DNA from: Bolinopsis microptera
Taxonomy: Eukaryota; Ctenophora; Tentaculata; Lobata; Bolinopsidae
Direction of reading: 5' to 3'
DNA: 64,000 bases
Assembly: GCF_026151205.1 (NCBI RefSeq)
Contig: NC_087076.1
Span: forward strand, 1,311,692 to 1,375,691
Positions 36,501 to 50,945 of the stretch are shown one piece after another (the stretch's first letter is position 1; each line of letters opens with the position of its first letter). The position numbers and the translations under genes are program-made. The notes below the pieces were generated by a model. That model did no database searches. It was not told where the DNA came from and saw only the letters and a list, made by a program, of their open reading frames with translations.

Positions 36501-38639
36501 CTGTCTCTATTAGACCGCCCAATGTACAAGAAGATGATTTTCCTACTGTAAGTATCAAGGGCCCTGTGAAAAATTAAAAAGAATTAATAACGCTAGCATA
36601 TCGCCCGACCTAAGAACCAACTTTATAAATATAATGAAATCTTATCATGATGATCAGCAATGTTTAAATTATGAATTACTTTAATTTAAGCATCCCTCCC
36701 CATCACCTCTTAATAAAATACACTGCTAAAAATACATTGTTTAACTGTTTCATACTCAACAGCTATAAATTCACCCTTCTCCCAAAAGTCTTCCTCCGAG
36801 CTTTTCTCCCTGTTACATGATAGATAAGATTTGTTTGATTTGTTCAAGCTCCCCGTCAAGATTGAAGGGCCTTAATTTTGCTCACATCATTTCTACAGTC
36901 TAAAACTTATATCATAGTTTGGTTATATTCTGTGTTTAAGCCCCTTGCCAAAATTAAAAGATCGGTACCACGCTATAGTCTATACACTCTACAGGGGCAG
37001 AACACCAAATAGGTGCTACAGTATAGTGATATAACTGATTGGCTGATAAGGGGGAAATCTTATCCAATGCTGTGCTCCCATACTGTCACATGATGCACTC
37101 AATCTCATCACGTAGTGTGTGCGCTCATGTCACGTGACAATATTCAGTCAGGTGCACCGTGCACACACTCAATCATGGTTATACAACATACACATGATAT
37201 GCGCCCAGAAATGCCCAGCAGGGTTATCTTTCTAGCTGATGTTGACAGTGGGATTACCCGTTTAATCCCGCCCCTTATGAGCCATCCCGCCCCTTTCAAA
37301 ACATCATGAAGGAATTTATAAGTTGTGGGATGGTATAAAAACAATTAGAGCTCAGCAATGGCATGTTTTCACACAAACAAGAAATGTAACATACCCATAT
37401 ATTTTGAGGTCGAATTGGCAGTTGGCATCCCCACTTAACTTGTCATGGCCATCCAGACTCCGTAAGTAGTTTGGCCCCTTGCTGAAGAAGGTCTTCTTAG
37501 GCCTCTTATTCTTGAACTTTGGAGTGCGCATAACAACACCTTGTGGATCAACTAACCTTAGTGTATTCATAACATCATCTCTCGATACGAAGAGGCCTTG
37601 AGACCTGCAACAAGGAACAGTGAATATACTGAATATCGATAAATAAGGTGTATATATACACATATATGCATTATACCGTTCCTCAACATCGTGATGCCAT
37701 TGTTTTAATACTACTTCAAGGCGCCTCAATTATTATAAAAATGTTTACTCCTTTTTTCATTGACGTGTTTAAATATTTTAACTTGTTACATTAACACTAC
37801 AAATTTGCCCTTTTTAGTGTACCTTAGTTTTTCAGTCACATCCCGGTATCCTAATTGGCCCGAACTTTCGTTAACAACATTCTGTACCGCCGTCAGCAAA
37901 GTATGATCATCAACATCATTGTGTCGTTTAATGTTCCAGTGATTCAGCATTCTGCAAAGCACTTATTAGTGAAACTTTTAGTTTTACTGAAAATGTTTTG
38001 TTTTACTCAATCAATCCATGTGTATTGTGTACACATATGCACAACAGATTTTTGTTTTTAATATGTGGTCATTTGGTAAAGTATAAGTGTCGGTGTTAAT
38101 CTTTAGTTCAAATACCAGTGAGGTAGATCGTAGAGGGCTGAGGGAGTGGAAGGTTTTTCGTCAGAAATATGAAAATTCAAAACCCATTCGATATGTTCAT
38201 AGTAACTTGACTAGACTTAAACGCACTTGTGTGCTCATGAGTGTAATGAAGGAGGGTCCAATAAGAGTTAAATACACGGCGCAATTCTGCAACGTTTTAC
38301 GTTGACATAGCAAAACTGAACTGCACATTGAATGAGGGTCCAATAGGGGCGCGAGCAATTTTGCTATGTAAATATAACAAAATTGCGCCCCGCATTAGAC
38401 CCTCGTTCATTGCATCTATGAGCACACATGCAGTAATGAACAGTAAACACGATTTCCATTAATTTACAATGTTCATTGTCTGCATTATACCTTTTTACAG
38501 TGCGTTCTGAATAAGCCCTGTAGTTGGGGAACTTCTTTGGCAGGAGTGAAGTAATCTCGCTGCAAGTATAGTTGGATGCTCTTGAAGCCTCCAAAAAGTG
38601 TCTCAGATCTTCGTCTCCCATCCATGCTGGACCATCCAT
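30580..38639 (-). CDS. rve-type integrase/transposase, left-arm copy
   Basis: Minus-strand exons: 38639-38491, 37951-37823, 37604-37395, 36563-36392, 36232-36140, 35960-35794, 35322-35238, 31091-30954 and 30654-30580. They encode the same 405-codon protein as the right arm. Differences: the right-arm motif GPNYLWSLDGHDKL reads GPNYLRSLDGHDKL here, changing a Trp next to the first catalytic Asp that the family normally conserves. In addition, intron 7 holds a 3.94-kb insertion ending 3 bp before the exon 8 acceptor CAG. The element's own C-run replaces the lost pyrimidine tract, so splicing might survive. The frame is otherwise open. It is probably a weakened copy. Confidence 0.75.
32331..33658. 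mobile_element. hAT-like element nested in the purine satellite
   Basis: The ends CAGAGGCACATATTAGGTGC and, inverted, CATGGGCACATATTAGGTGC are followed by many TGCGGTAAA/TGCGGAAA subterminal motifs. The 8 bp outside do not match cleanly. The interior includes the dispersed repeat at 32930-33108 and a GGTCCCGAAAGGGCCTG minisatellite. No transposase. Confidence 0.55.
33230..33430 (+). repeat. GGTCCCGAAAGGGCCTG minisatellite
   Basis: About seven copies of a roughly 26-bp unit built around the imperfect palindrome GGTCCCGAAAGGGCC. Confidence 0.85.
35384..35680. repeat. AACCCCGACA minisatellite, intron 6, left arm
   Basis: 10-bp-based tandem repeat lying between exons 6 and 7 of the integrase gene, mirrored at 45450-45748 in the other arm with a few substitutions and a small length difference. 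Confidence 0.9.
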
Positions 38640-40064
38640 GACATATACCTATATTTTATGTTCTCATGTTGTGAAATTATTCATGGGACAAAGCAATATC
38701 ACAAATTACTTTGCAATAATGTCCTAGTTGCACACAATATTTTGATGATATTCAACTTCATTATTTGTTATTTGGTAATGCAGAAGGTATTTTAACAGTA
38801 TTAATACCCTACTATATAATGAAGATCATCAAAAGGCACTGAAAGAAAAATTTTTATTTTTTTGAAAGAAAAATTTTTATTTACCACAAAACAATCAAAA
38901 CATAATGTTATATTCATAAATAAAATCAAATTTCAATTTCAACCACATATACAGTACGCCGCGCACACAGCCACTATTTTGGTGGGCGTTCTTATAGTTC
39001 TACTGTTCCATATCTTCCAAAGATGGATACTAGGCTCAGGTTACTTGGCTCAGATCTCGTGTCTTCTGATGCTTTGAGAGGGCCTGACATGGTTCAGATC
39101 TCGAGCCTTGGGTCGGATCTCGATGTTTGAGGATCGTATCCTTTTCGGCACGCTTTGTAAACACATAAGCTTGTTAGATCAGATCTTGCGAAAGGCACCT
39201 GAGACCTTGTCATCTATTAGTACGCTTGTTATACAGATCGGATCAATACATAAGAAAGAGAGATGGTGGTCGCAGAATCTAATTATGATTGTCTTCAGCA
39301 AGTACATCCGCTGACAAAGAGGAGCTCAACTACTTCTGGAGTCTGGACACAGACGGTGTCCTCAACACCCGGAGAAAGGATCGAGATACCCTACTACCTC
39401 TACCTGGAGATGCCAGAGGTACAGAATCAAGAAATGTCCTGCTCATGTAATCCTTGACCATGGAGATCAGTCCTTGGCCAGCGGTGCCAAACCTCATTCC
39501 CACGACCCTGACAACTTAAAGTTAAACTAGAGCGGTATTTGGAAACCTGTTTATCTTTTAGTTATTTCTAACTGACGATTGGGTTCAGTTGTCGTTTCAA
39601 AGTTAATTAGGTAAACTGATTGGGTTTTTAATTATTTTCCCAAGCTACCCTGTCTAGGAAAAGTCCAAATTGGGTTCAGTTGTCCGGTAGCCTTTGAGGA
39701 GCTATAAAATAATGACATAATACATCTTACAATATCATACATTTAAAACACCATGAGGAGAAGTTAAACATAACTTTCGAGATACAAATCGAAAAGTTCA
39801 AACATCCAGACAAGATATTACTTACTATTAAGTATATGTGCTCCCAAAAAGTCTTAACGGCCATCTAACACCATGCTAGTAGCCAGCTGTTACAGTAATA
39901 GCCCAGCCCTCTTACACCCCTCTAATAGCCATAACACCACCAGTAGTTATCAGGTATAATCCACGATTCTGCCTTCACTGATTATCAACCAGTGTCCAAA
40001 ATTATTTAATAAAGGATATTAACATCACACCATTTATCCCCAATCGACAAAGATCATATTCCAA

Positions 40065-40280
40065 ATGTCTTCAAAAACTACAGACCATTGTCAAACCTTG
40101 AGAAAATTGATTGAAAGAAAAGGCTACAGGAGCAATGAGCATGTAATGATAATCTCAATTTTCCAGACTCTACTTCTGGACAATATGCTTACAAAAGAGA
40201 TCATAAATGGGTACTCCACATCAAAGAGAATACATGAAAACATAATTAGTAATCAAATTACACATCAAAAAGATAACTAA
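40065..40280 (+). other. 71-codon open frame, mirrored at 40856-41071
   Basis: An identical frame is present in both arms next to the palindrome centre, pointing inward. Its start reads MSSKTTDHCQTLRKLIERKG and it has no family match I recognise. It could be a small accessory protein of the element or a chance frame in terminal-like DNA. Confidence 0.3.
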
Positions 40281-40548
40281 ATAGGGTGAAAAGGAGTTTC
40301 GAAATGCAACAATAATACTAAAAAACAACCTAGGTATTTTTGTGAAAATATGACAGTATCTGCTTTAGCGCTCGATTTTCATACCACGGTGTAAATTTTC
40401 GAAAATATGCGCGGCGCGCCTAAAATTTTGGTTCTATTAAAAATAAATTTTTTGGTCAAAATTATATTTAATATATTGAAATTAGTTGTTATTACAGATA
40501 TATGTTAAAATATTTCCAAAATATAGAATATAAGTACCCAAAATAAAA

Positions 40549-40587
40549 TGCGCGCAAAAAAGTCAAAATTTTAACACTTTTTTGGAT
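40549..40587. other. Central spacer of the giant palindrome
   Basis: This 39-bp asymmetric core, including GCGCGCAAAAAAGTC, separates the two arms. Pairing of the arms starts at 40548/40588. Confidence 0.85.
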
Positions 40588-42496
40588 TTTTATTTTGGGT
40601 ACTTATATTCTATATTTTGGAAATATTTTAACATATATCTGTAATAACAACTAATTTCAATATATTAAATATAATTTTGACCAAAAAATTTATTTTTAAT
40701 AGAACCAAAATTTTAGGCGCGCCGCGCATATTTTCGAAAATTTACACCGTGGTATGAAAATCGAGCGCTAAAGCAGATACTGTCATATTTTCACAAAAAT
40801 ACCTAGGTTGTTTTTTAGTATTATTGTTGCATTTCGAAACTCCTTTTCACCCTATTTAGTTATCTTTTTGATGTGTAATTTGATTACTAATTATGTTTTC
40901 ATGTATTCTCTTTGATGTGGAGTACCCATTTATGATCTCTTTTGTAAGCATATTGTCCAGAAGTAGAGTCTGGAAAATTGAGATTATCATTACATGCTCA
41001 TTGCTCCTGTAGCCTTTTCTTTCAATCAATTTTCTCAAGGTTTGACAATGGTCTGTAGTTTTTGAAGACATTTGGAATATGATCTTCGTCGATTGGGGAT
41101 AAATGGTGTGATGTTAATATCCTTTATTAAATAATTTTGGACACTGGTTGATAATCAGTGAAGGCAGAATCGTGGATTATACCTGATAACTACTGGTGGT
41201 GTTATGGCTATTAGAGGGGTGTAAGAGGGCTGGGCTATTACCGTAACAGCTGGCTACTAGCATGGTGTTAGATGGCCGTTAAGACTTTTTGGGAGCACAT
41301 ATACTTAATAGTAAGTAATATCTTGTCTGGATGTTTGAACTTTTCGATTTGTATCTCGAAAGTTATGTTTAACTTCTCCTCATGGTGTTTTAAATGTATG
41401 ATATTGTAAGATGTATTATGTCATTATTTTATAGCTCCTCAAAGGCTACCGGACAACTGAACCCAATTTGGACTTTTCCTAGACAGGGTAGCTTGGGAAA
41501 ATAATTAAAAACCCAATCAGTTTACCTAATTAACTTTGAAACGACAACTGAACCCAATCGTCAGTTAGAAATAACTAAAAGATAAACAGGTTTCCAAATA
41601 CCGCTCTAGTTTAACTTTAAGTTGTCAGGGTCGTGGGAATGAGGTTTGGCACCGCTGGCCAAGGACTGATCTCCATGGTCAAGGATTACATGAGCAGGAC
41701 ATTTCTTGATTCTGTACCTCTGGCATCTCCAGGTAGAGGTAGTAGGGTATCTCGATCCTTTCTCCGGGTGTTGAGGACACCGTCTGTGTCCAGACTCCAG
41801 AAGTAGTTGAGCTCCTCTTTGTCAGCGGATGTACTTGCTGAAGACAATCATAATTAGATTCTGCGACCACCATCTCTCTTTCTTATGTATTGATCCGATC
41901 TGTATAACAAGCGTACTAATAGATGACAAGGTCTCAGGTGCCTTTCGCAAGATCTGATCTAACAAGCTTATGTGTTTACAAAGCGTGCCGAAAAGGATAC
42001 GATCCTCAAACATCGAGATCCGACCCAAGGCTCGAGATCTGAACCATGTCAGGCCCTCTCAAAGCATCAGAAGACACGAGATCTGAGCCAAGTAACCTGA
42101 GCCTAGTATCCATCTTTGGAAGATATGGAACAGTAGAACTATAAGAACGCCCACCAAAATAGTGGCTGTGTGCGCGGCGTACTGTATATGTGGTTGAAAT
42201 TGAAATTTGATTTTATTTATGAATATAACATTATGTTTTGATTGTTTTGTGGTAAATAAAAATTTTTCTTTCAAAAAAATAAAAATTTTTCTTTCAGTGC
42301 CTTTTGATGATCTTCATTATATAGTAGGGTATTAATACTGTTAAAATACCTTCTGCATTACCAAATAACAAATAATGAAGTTGAATATCATCAAAATATT
42401 GTGTGCAACTAGGACATTATTGCAAAGTAATTTGTGATATTGCTTTGTCCCATGAATAATTTCACAACATGAGAACATAAAATATAGGTATATGTC

Positions 42497-45400
42497 ATGG
42501 ATGGTCCAGCATGGATGGGAGACGAAGATCTGAGACACTTTTTGGAGGCTTCAAGAGCATCCAACTATACTTGCAGCGAGATTACTTCACTCCTGCCAAA
42601 GAAGTTCCCCAACTACAGGGCTTATTCAGAACGCACTGTAAAAAGGTATAATGCAGACAATGAACATTGTAAATTAATGGAAATCGTGTTTACTGTTCAT
42701 TACTGCATGTGTGCTCATAGATGCAATGAACGAGGGTCTAATGCGGGGCGCAATTTTGTTATATTTACATAGCAAAATTGCTCGCGCCCCTATTGGACCC
42801 TCATTCAATGTGCAGTTCAGTTTTGCTATGTCAACGTAAAACGTTGCAGAATTGCGCCGTGTATTTAACCCTTATTGGACCCTCCTTCATTACACTCATG
42901 AGCACACAAGTGCGTTTAAGTCTAGTCAAGTTACTATGAACATATCGAATGGGTTTTGAATTTTCATATTTCTGACGAAAAACCTTCCACTCCCTCAGCC
43001 CTCTACGATCTACCTCACTGGTATTTGAACTAAAGATTAACACCGAAACTTATACTTTACCAAATGACCACATATTAAAAACAAAAATCTGTTGTGCATA
43101 TGTGTACACAATACACATGGATTGATTGAGTAAAACAAAACATTTTCAGTAAAACTAAAAGTTTCACTAATAAGTGCTTTGCAGAATGCTGAATCACTGG
43201 AACATTAAACGACACAATGATGTTGATGATCATACTTTGCTGACGGCGGTACAGAATGTTGTTAACGAAAGTTCGGGCCAATTAGGATACCGGGATGTGA
43301 CTGAAAAACTAAGGTACACTAAAAAGGGCAAATTTGTAGTGTTAATGTAACAAGTTAAAATATTTAAACACGTCAATGAAAAAAGGAGTAAACATTTTTA
43401 TAATAATTGAGGCGCCTTGAAGTAGTATTAAAACAATGGCATCACGATGTTAAGGAACGGTATAATGCATATATGTGTATGTATACACCTTATTTATCAA
43501 TATTCAGTATATTCACTGTTCCTTGTTGCAGGTCTCAAGGCCTCTTCGTATCGAGAGATGATGTTATGAATACACTAAGGTTAGTTGATCCACAAGGTGT
43601 TGTTATGCGCACTCCAAAGTTCAAGAATAAGAGGCCTAAGAAGACCTTCTTCAGCAAGGGGCCAAACTACTTATGGAGTCTGGATGGCCATGACAAGTTA
43701 AGTGGGGATGCCAACTGCCAATTCGACCTCAAAATATATGGGTATGTTACATTTCTTGTTTGTGTGAAAACATGCCATTGCTGAGCTCTAATTGTTTTTA
43801 TACCATCCCACAACTTATAAATTCCTTCATGATGTTTTGAAAGGGGCGGGATGGCTCATAAGGGGCGGGATTAAACGGGTAATCCCACTGTCAACATCAG
43901 CTAGAAAGATAACCCTGCTGGGCATTTCTGGGCGCATATCATGTGTATGTTGTATAACCATGATTGAGTGTGTGCACGGTGCACCTGACTGAATATTGTC
44001 ACGTGACATGAGCGCACACACTACGTGATGAGATTGAGTGCATCATGTGACAGTATGGGAGCACAGCATTGGATAAGATTTCCCCCTTATCAGCCAATCA
44101 GTTATATCACTATACTGTAGCACCTATTTGGTGTTCTGCCCCTGTAGAGTGTATAGACTATAGCGTGGTACCGATCTTTTAATTTTGGCAAGGGGCTTAA
44201 ACACAGAATATAACCAAACTATGATATAAGTTTTAGACTGTAGAAATGATGTGAGCAAAATTAAGGCCCTTCAATCTTGACGGGGAGCTTGAACAAATCA
44301 AACAAATCTTATCTATCATGTAACAGGGAGAAAAGCTCGGAGGAAGACTTTTGGGAGAAGGGTGAATTTATAGCTGTTGAGTATGAAACAGTTAAACAAT
44401 GTATTTTTAGCAGTGTATTTTATTAAGAGGTGATGGGGAGGGATGCTTAAAATTAAAGTAATTCATAATTTAAACATTGCTGATCATCATGATAAGATTT
44501 CATTATATTTATAAAGTTGGTTCTTAGGTCGGGCGATATGCTAGCGTTATTAATTCTTTTTAATTTTTCACAGGGCCCTTGATACTTACAGTAGGAAAAT
44601 CATCTTCTTGTACATTGGGCGGTCTAATAGAGACAGTGAAGTTATTGGACGTATTTTGTTTGACCATCTGCTGGAATCTAGAGTTTTACCGCAAATGCTT
44701 CGATTTGACAAAGGAACTGAGACCGTCCATGCTGCAGCTGTACACGTGAGTTAATTTTCCAAGGCGTTTTTTATATATTCTACTGCCTACTGTCCCTGTG
44801 CCATGTCTGCTACAAATGCTGTTTCCATATTAAATTTCAATACGTACCTTAAAGCTATGGTGTTAGACCGCAGGATTCTGCTTGTTTTCACTCTTGTTTT
44901 TCAGAAAACTCTATTGCAACTGAAAAATGTTGACAAGGAGATTACAACGATACTTGGTCCTTCTACTGCCAACAAAATAGAACGATTGTGGAGGCAGGTA
45001 GGCAATAGTTGGAGTGAAATGTTTGCTAAATCTGGTTAGATCTTGCTCACTTCTTAGGTCACAACCGTTTTCAAAACAATTATTTGTCGACAAGAAACAA
45101 ACATAGGCAAAGCAAAGTCCGTTTCCTTACTTATACCATAGTTTGTCCCCATTTTCCAAGTAAAAAATGCTGACAGGTCCGCGAAAAGGTTTGTGATGGT
45201 TTTCGTCACGTACTTAGAGAGATTGATCAAGACGGTCTGTATGATTCAAGTTGCGAGTATGACAGGGATTTAATTGCTGGTGTGTTCATACCTGTTGTCG
45301 AACGTTATCTCGACGAATTCAGGGAGAACCATAACAATATGAGGTAGGATTATAAATTTATAGTAAACTGCAATACGAAATTACTGAAAACATTCAAGAA

Positions 45401-46600
45401 TAGAAACAACATATAGGATGTCTTTAAAGGCCTCGTGTAGCCGGTTGGCCCGACATGATACGACATATCTCGACACGTCGGGGTTTGTCGGGGTTTGTCA
45501 GGGTTTGTCGGGGTGTGTCGGGGTTTGTCGGGGTTTGTCGAAGTTTGTCGGGATATGTCGGGGTTTGTCGGGATATTTCGGCGTGTGTCGGGGTTTGAAA
45601 TTATTGGGGCAAACTGACATAATCCGACATACCCTGACATATCTCGACACGTCGGGGTTTGTCGGGGTTTGTCGGGATATGTCGGGGTGTGTCGGGGTGT
45701 GTCGGGGTTTTTCGGGGTGTGTCGGGGTTTTTCGGGGTTTTTCGAGCCTGGAGGCTACATGAGGCCTCTTTAAGTGCATATCTAATAATCTAATAAATCT
45801 GTTCAGGGGAAGAAAGCAGCGCAACGTGGAACTTCCATCAGGAACAATCCCTGAGCATGTGTATTCGTGCCCAGAAGAGTACGGCGGAGAGGTTAGTTTG
45901 ATTAGATCCAATGAATTATTCTTTACTAAAAACCGTCAACAGTGTTGGCTAACGCAATCAGATAAATTAGCAAACAAAAACAACCCAATCATAGCTATAC
46001 AAATTAGCAGACAGAAAACCCATTATCTGGGCCCAATTTTTATTTATTTTCCCCTCTCTTATTAATTATCAGGTATTATTTATCATTCAGGAGTGTGGAA
46101 TCATGCTTTCTGACAAGGATATAGAGAGTTTCACTGACGCTGATATTTTGTCCAACGTTTTTACTGGTATTAAAATTAATTCGGAGTTGGCGTCTGAATA
46201 CCTCGTTGCTGCTCTCCCTCGGATAGCAGTAAGTGTCTTCAAATGCATCCTACTTCCCCTCTCATATTAATTGTTATCGTTTGTCGTATATATATATATA
46301 TTTTGTAGCTGTACTCCTACACATTAAAAGTCGGTGTTGATTAGATCTTCGAAATAAGTCTTTGCATCATTTTATTAAACATCGTTATCTGAGATAAAAT
46401 TGTTCTAAAAGCAACTGGAATATATATATCTTACTCCGATGACTGGCTATGAACACGTAATAATGACTGGCTATGAACATGTAATAGTTAGGCAACGTTT
46501 TTGCTAAAATATTTACCCGTTTCAGGAACTTCAGTTAAGTGGGGTTAAAGCGGAATACACACGAATAAGGGAAGCGGTCTATCGAGATACCAGATTTTGA
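42497..46600 (+). CDS. rve-type integrase/transposase, right-arm copy
   Basis: Exons: 42497-42645, 43185-43313, 43532-43741, 44574-44745, 44905-44997, 45177-45343, 45807-45891, 46091-46228 and 46526-46600. They total 1218 nt (405 aa), and all phases are consistent. An N-terminal helical region is followed by VDPQGVVMR. The integrase core then begins with GPNYLWSLDGHDKL (first Asp). Next come ALDTYSRKIIFLYIGR, RFDKGTETVHAAAV (second Asp) and STANKIERLWRQ (Glu). This order matches the integrase-core protein family common in animal genomes (Pfam integrase core, rva_4-type as I recall). It is inferred to be the transposase of the palindromic element that carries it. The start ATG lies just after CATATACC-type sequence at the inner side. 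No disabling change was seen. Confidence 0.88.
45450..45748. repeat. TCGGGGTTTG minisatellite, intron 6, right arm
   Basis: Mirror image of 35384-35680. Near-identity of a normally unstable repeat implies recent arm duplication or ongoing arm-to-arm conversion. Confidence 0.9.
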
Positions 46601-47797
46601 TAATTTCCGTCTCGTTGAGGCCGAGATTTTATTAATAAAGAACGTTTAGTTATAAATATCGTAAAAAAGCTTCTGTTGGTTTTTGTACTAACATTTACTT
46701 GGTTGGTTAAACACATTTAAACCTCGATTAAACGCATGAAATTGATTTTTAGATTTTTAACATTCAATTTTTAACATTAAATTTTAACATTGAATTCTTT
46801 TTAGCAGAACTACAATGTTTTGTTAAATTATAACATTTACTTGGTTGTTTTATATGTGGGTTTGATTCTTCTGTTGGTTTTTGTACTGGTTTTTCTTCGG
46901 TACAGCCAGCCATTACCCATAAAATCATGTTATAAGGATTTCAAGTTAACTTAAAAGTTTAAATGTTAAACTCCGTAAATTATAAAGTTGGTACAATTCT
47001 TTTCTAAGGATTAGAATACGAAGTAAGTTATTATGATAAAATGTTTGTTTCACTGCTAACATCATCCTACTACAATGTTTTGTTAAATTATAACATATAC
47101 TTGGTTGTTTTATATATGGGTCTGATTATTAAATTATTGACTTTGATGACATTTTTGTTTCACTGCTAACATCATCCTACAAAATATAAAAAGCCCAAGT
47201 AATCTCCCAACTTTGAACACAAATTTATATAGAGATTTGTCCGGCCAATGGGGCCGGGCAAGATGCTGAACTCAATCTCAATAACCTAATGTCTGCAGTC
47301 GTTTTCAAGCACGCTTAAATCACACGTCAAATACAGGAGTTTATCGGTATGCCATATATATTTCACCTGAGGACAATAATAGGTGGATAATAATAACTGG
47401 ATCAGACTACACGTGAGGGAACAATAAGCACGCGTTAGCGCGATCGCCATTTGGTACAATTGTAGACATCTGCGCGCGCGCGCAACGTACGTTCTTTGTG
47501 GCGCGCAGTGAGGACTGCTGATGGCACATTTCGGCCATATGGAGCGATTTCATTTTTGTTTTGAATTTTTTTTGGTTTTTTTTTAATTTTTTTTGTTTTT
47601 TTTTTTGTTTTGGTTTTTTATTGTTTTAAATTGTTTTTTTTTTGGTTTTTTTAAGTTTTTTTTAGTTTAGTTTTTTTTTTGTTTTTTTTTAAATTTATTT
47701 TTGGTTTATTTTTTTAAAGTTTGGTTATTTTTTGGTTTTTTTTGGTTTTCTAAATTTATTTTGAAATAATTTACAATGACCCACCTCGGCCACCATA

Positions 47798-47803
47798 CTT
47801 ATT
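47798..47803 (+). repeat. Target-site duplication CTTATT, right
   Basis: Exact copy of 29200-29205. After it, the foldback-element sequence AATGAAGATATCAG resumes as in the uninserted copy. Confidence 0.9.
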
Positions 47804-47874
47804 AATGAAGATATCAGTTTATATTTCGACTTTATAAAGTACCCTGACATTATAATCAAAAAGAGATGATATTT

Positions 47875-48278
47875 TACCAAAACCCATAATCATGGGTAGA
47901 GTGGACCGCTGTCAGTGTCTCTCTTTCCCAAACAAAAGGAAATGATATTACTTTGATTGACCGTTCTCAAATGCAAAATGATACCGAGAATGAAATCGGT
48001 CGCTCGCTTTTCCCATTCATTTACAATTGTAATAGATTAAGAAAAACTACCCAAAGGCAGCTGTACTCGGCAATGAAGATTCAATAAACTTCAGCTTGTT
48101 CAATTAGTAATAACTACCACCCTTGTCCCTGGGAAAATGGGAAAAGCGAGCGACTGATTTCATTCTCGGTATCATTTTGCATTTGAGAACGGTCAATCAA
48201 ATTAATATCATTTCCTTTTGTTTGGGAAAGAGAGACACTGGCAGCGGTCCACTCTACCCATGATTATGGGTTTTGGTA
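47875..48278. mobile_element. Foldback MITE, second complete copy
   Basis: The inverted arms share ACCAAAACCCATAATCATGG and CGGTCGCTCGCTTTTCCCAT with 17437-17941. It is nested in the foldback repeat just right of the giant palindrome. Confidence 0.8.
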
Positions 48279-48404
48279 AAATTACTGTATAATATGTTAT
48301 AGCTGCATTTAAGTAGCGTCATAATTGGATTAGCCCAGAAGATTCGCTGTAATGTTATACCATAAGCTTATTAGGGGAGGGGGGACTGTTAGTGTTTGGA
48401 CTGC

Positions 48405-50468
<2,064 letters not shown>

Positions 50469-50592
50469 AAGTCAAAGGGGGGGGGGGGGGGGGGGGGGGG
50501 GGGTTGGGTCTTGATTACGGTTGATTACGGAAGGGGGGAGGGGGTAAAAATTGCTAAAATATTGATTACGTAATATGTGAACGACCCCTTAG
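50469..50592 (+). repeat. G-tract MITE fragment
   Basis: A G-run of about 30, then TGATTACGGTTGATTACGG, ending ATTACGTAATATGTGAACG then ACCCC. One end of the GGGGTCGTTCAC family, with the other end missing. Confidence 0.65.
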
Positions 50593-50945
50593 GTCACCAG
50601 AATTACGTTGAACATAAATATGTCTCGTTCGATAGCTGGTTACTCCTTCATGAATTAATCCGTTCCGATGTATCGTAAACACCCTGTACATTCTGAAGCT
50701 ATGTACGTATAACTAACATTATAAGCTATTTTATCCAGGTAGGTGCGAATCGATAAAACGGGGTACGACGGAGACTTGAAGTCGTCTATTCTCGATCAGC
50801 GTGCCTTAAGGAATCTCGAATACAAAGCCGAACCGTATGGAGAACGGCACTATACACAAGAGAACAGCACCTTGTCTTTATGTTTAGCTTGTACTAGAGA
50901 CTAGTAGTCATTTAATGAGGCCGGGAGAGGGAATCAATTCGAGCA

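Larger units (their letters stand above)
29206..47797. mobile_element. Giant palindromic DNA transposon (IS3EU-like)
   Basis: The arms run from TATGGTGGCCGAGGTGGGTC at 29206 to its complement ending ACCATA at 47797. They meet at a 39-bp spacer (40549-40587). The right arm is about 7.2 kb. The left arm is the same sequence plus a 3.94-kb insertion and a roughly 180-bp duplication. Arm identity is very high, with only scattered substitutions seen. Each arm has one integrase-like gene transcribed outward. A 6-bp duplication and a preserved empty site prove insertion as a unit. TAT..ATA termini, 6-bp duplication and an rve/IS3-type integrase fit the IS3EU superfamily as I recall it. A-rich (AAAAACC)n tracts lie just inside each end. 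Confidence 0.88.

Noticed and set aside
29206-47797. Palindrome as an assembly or hairpin-read artefact
   Set aside because: The outer flanks are not mirror images but the two sides of one target. A 6-bp duplication and paralogous empty site support a true insertion, although read support was not available.
29206-47797. Polinton/Maverick classification
   Set aside because: Length and 6-bp duplication fit, but no polymerase, packaging ATPase, protease or capsid gene is present and the ends are TAT..ATA.
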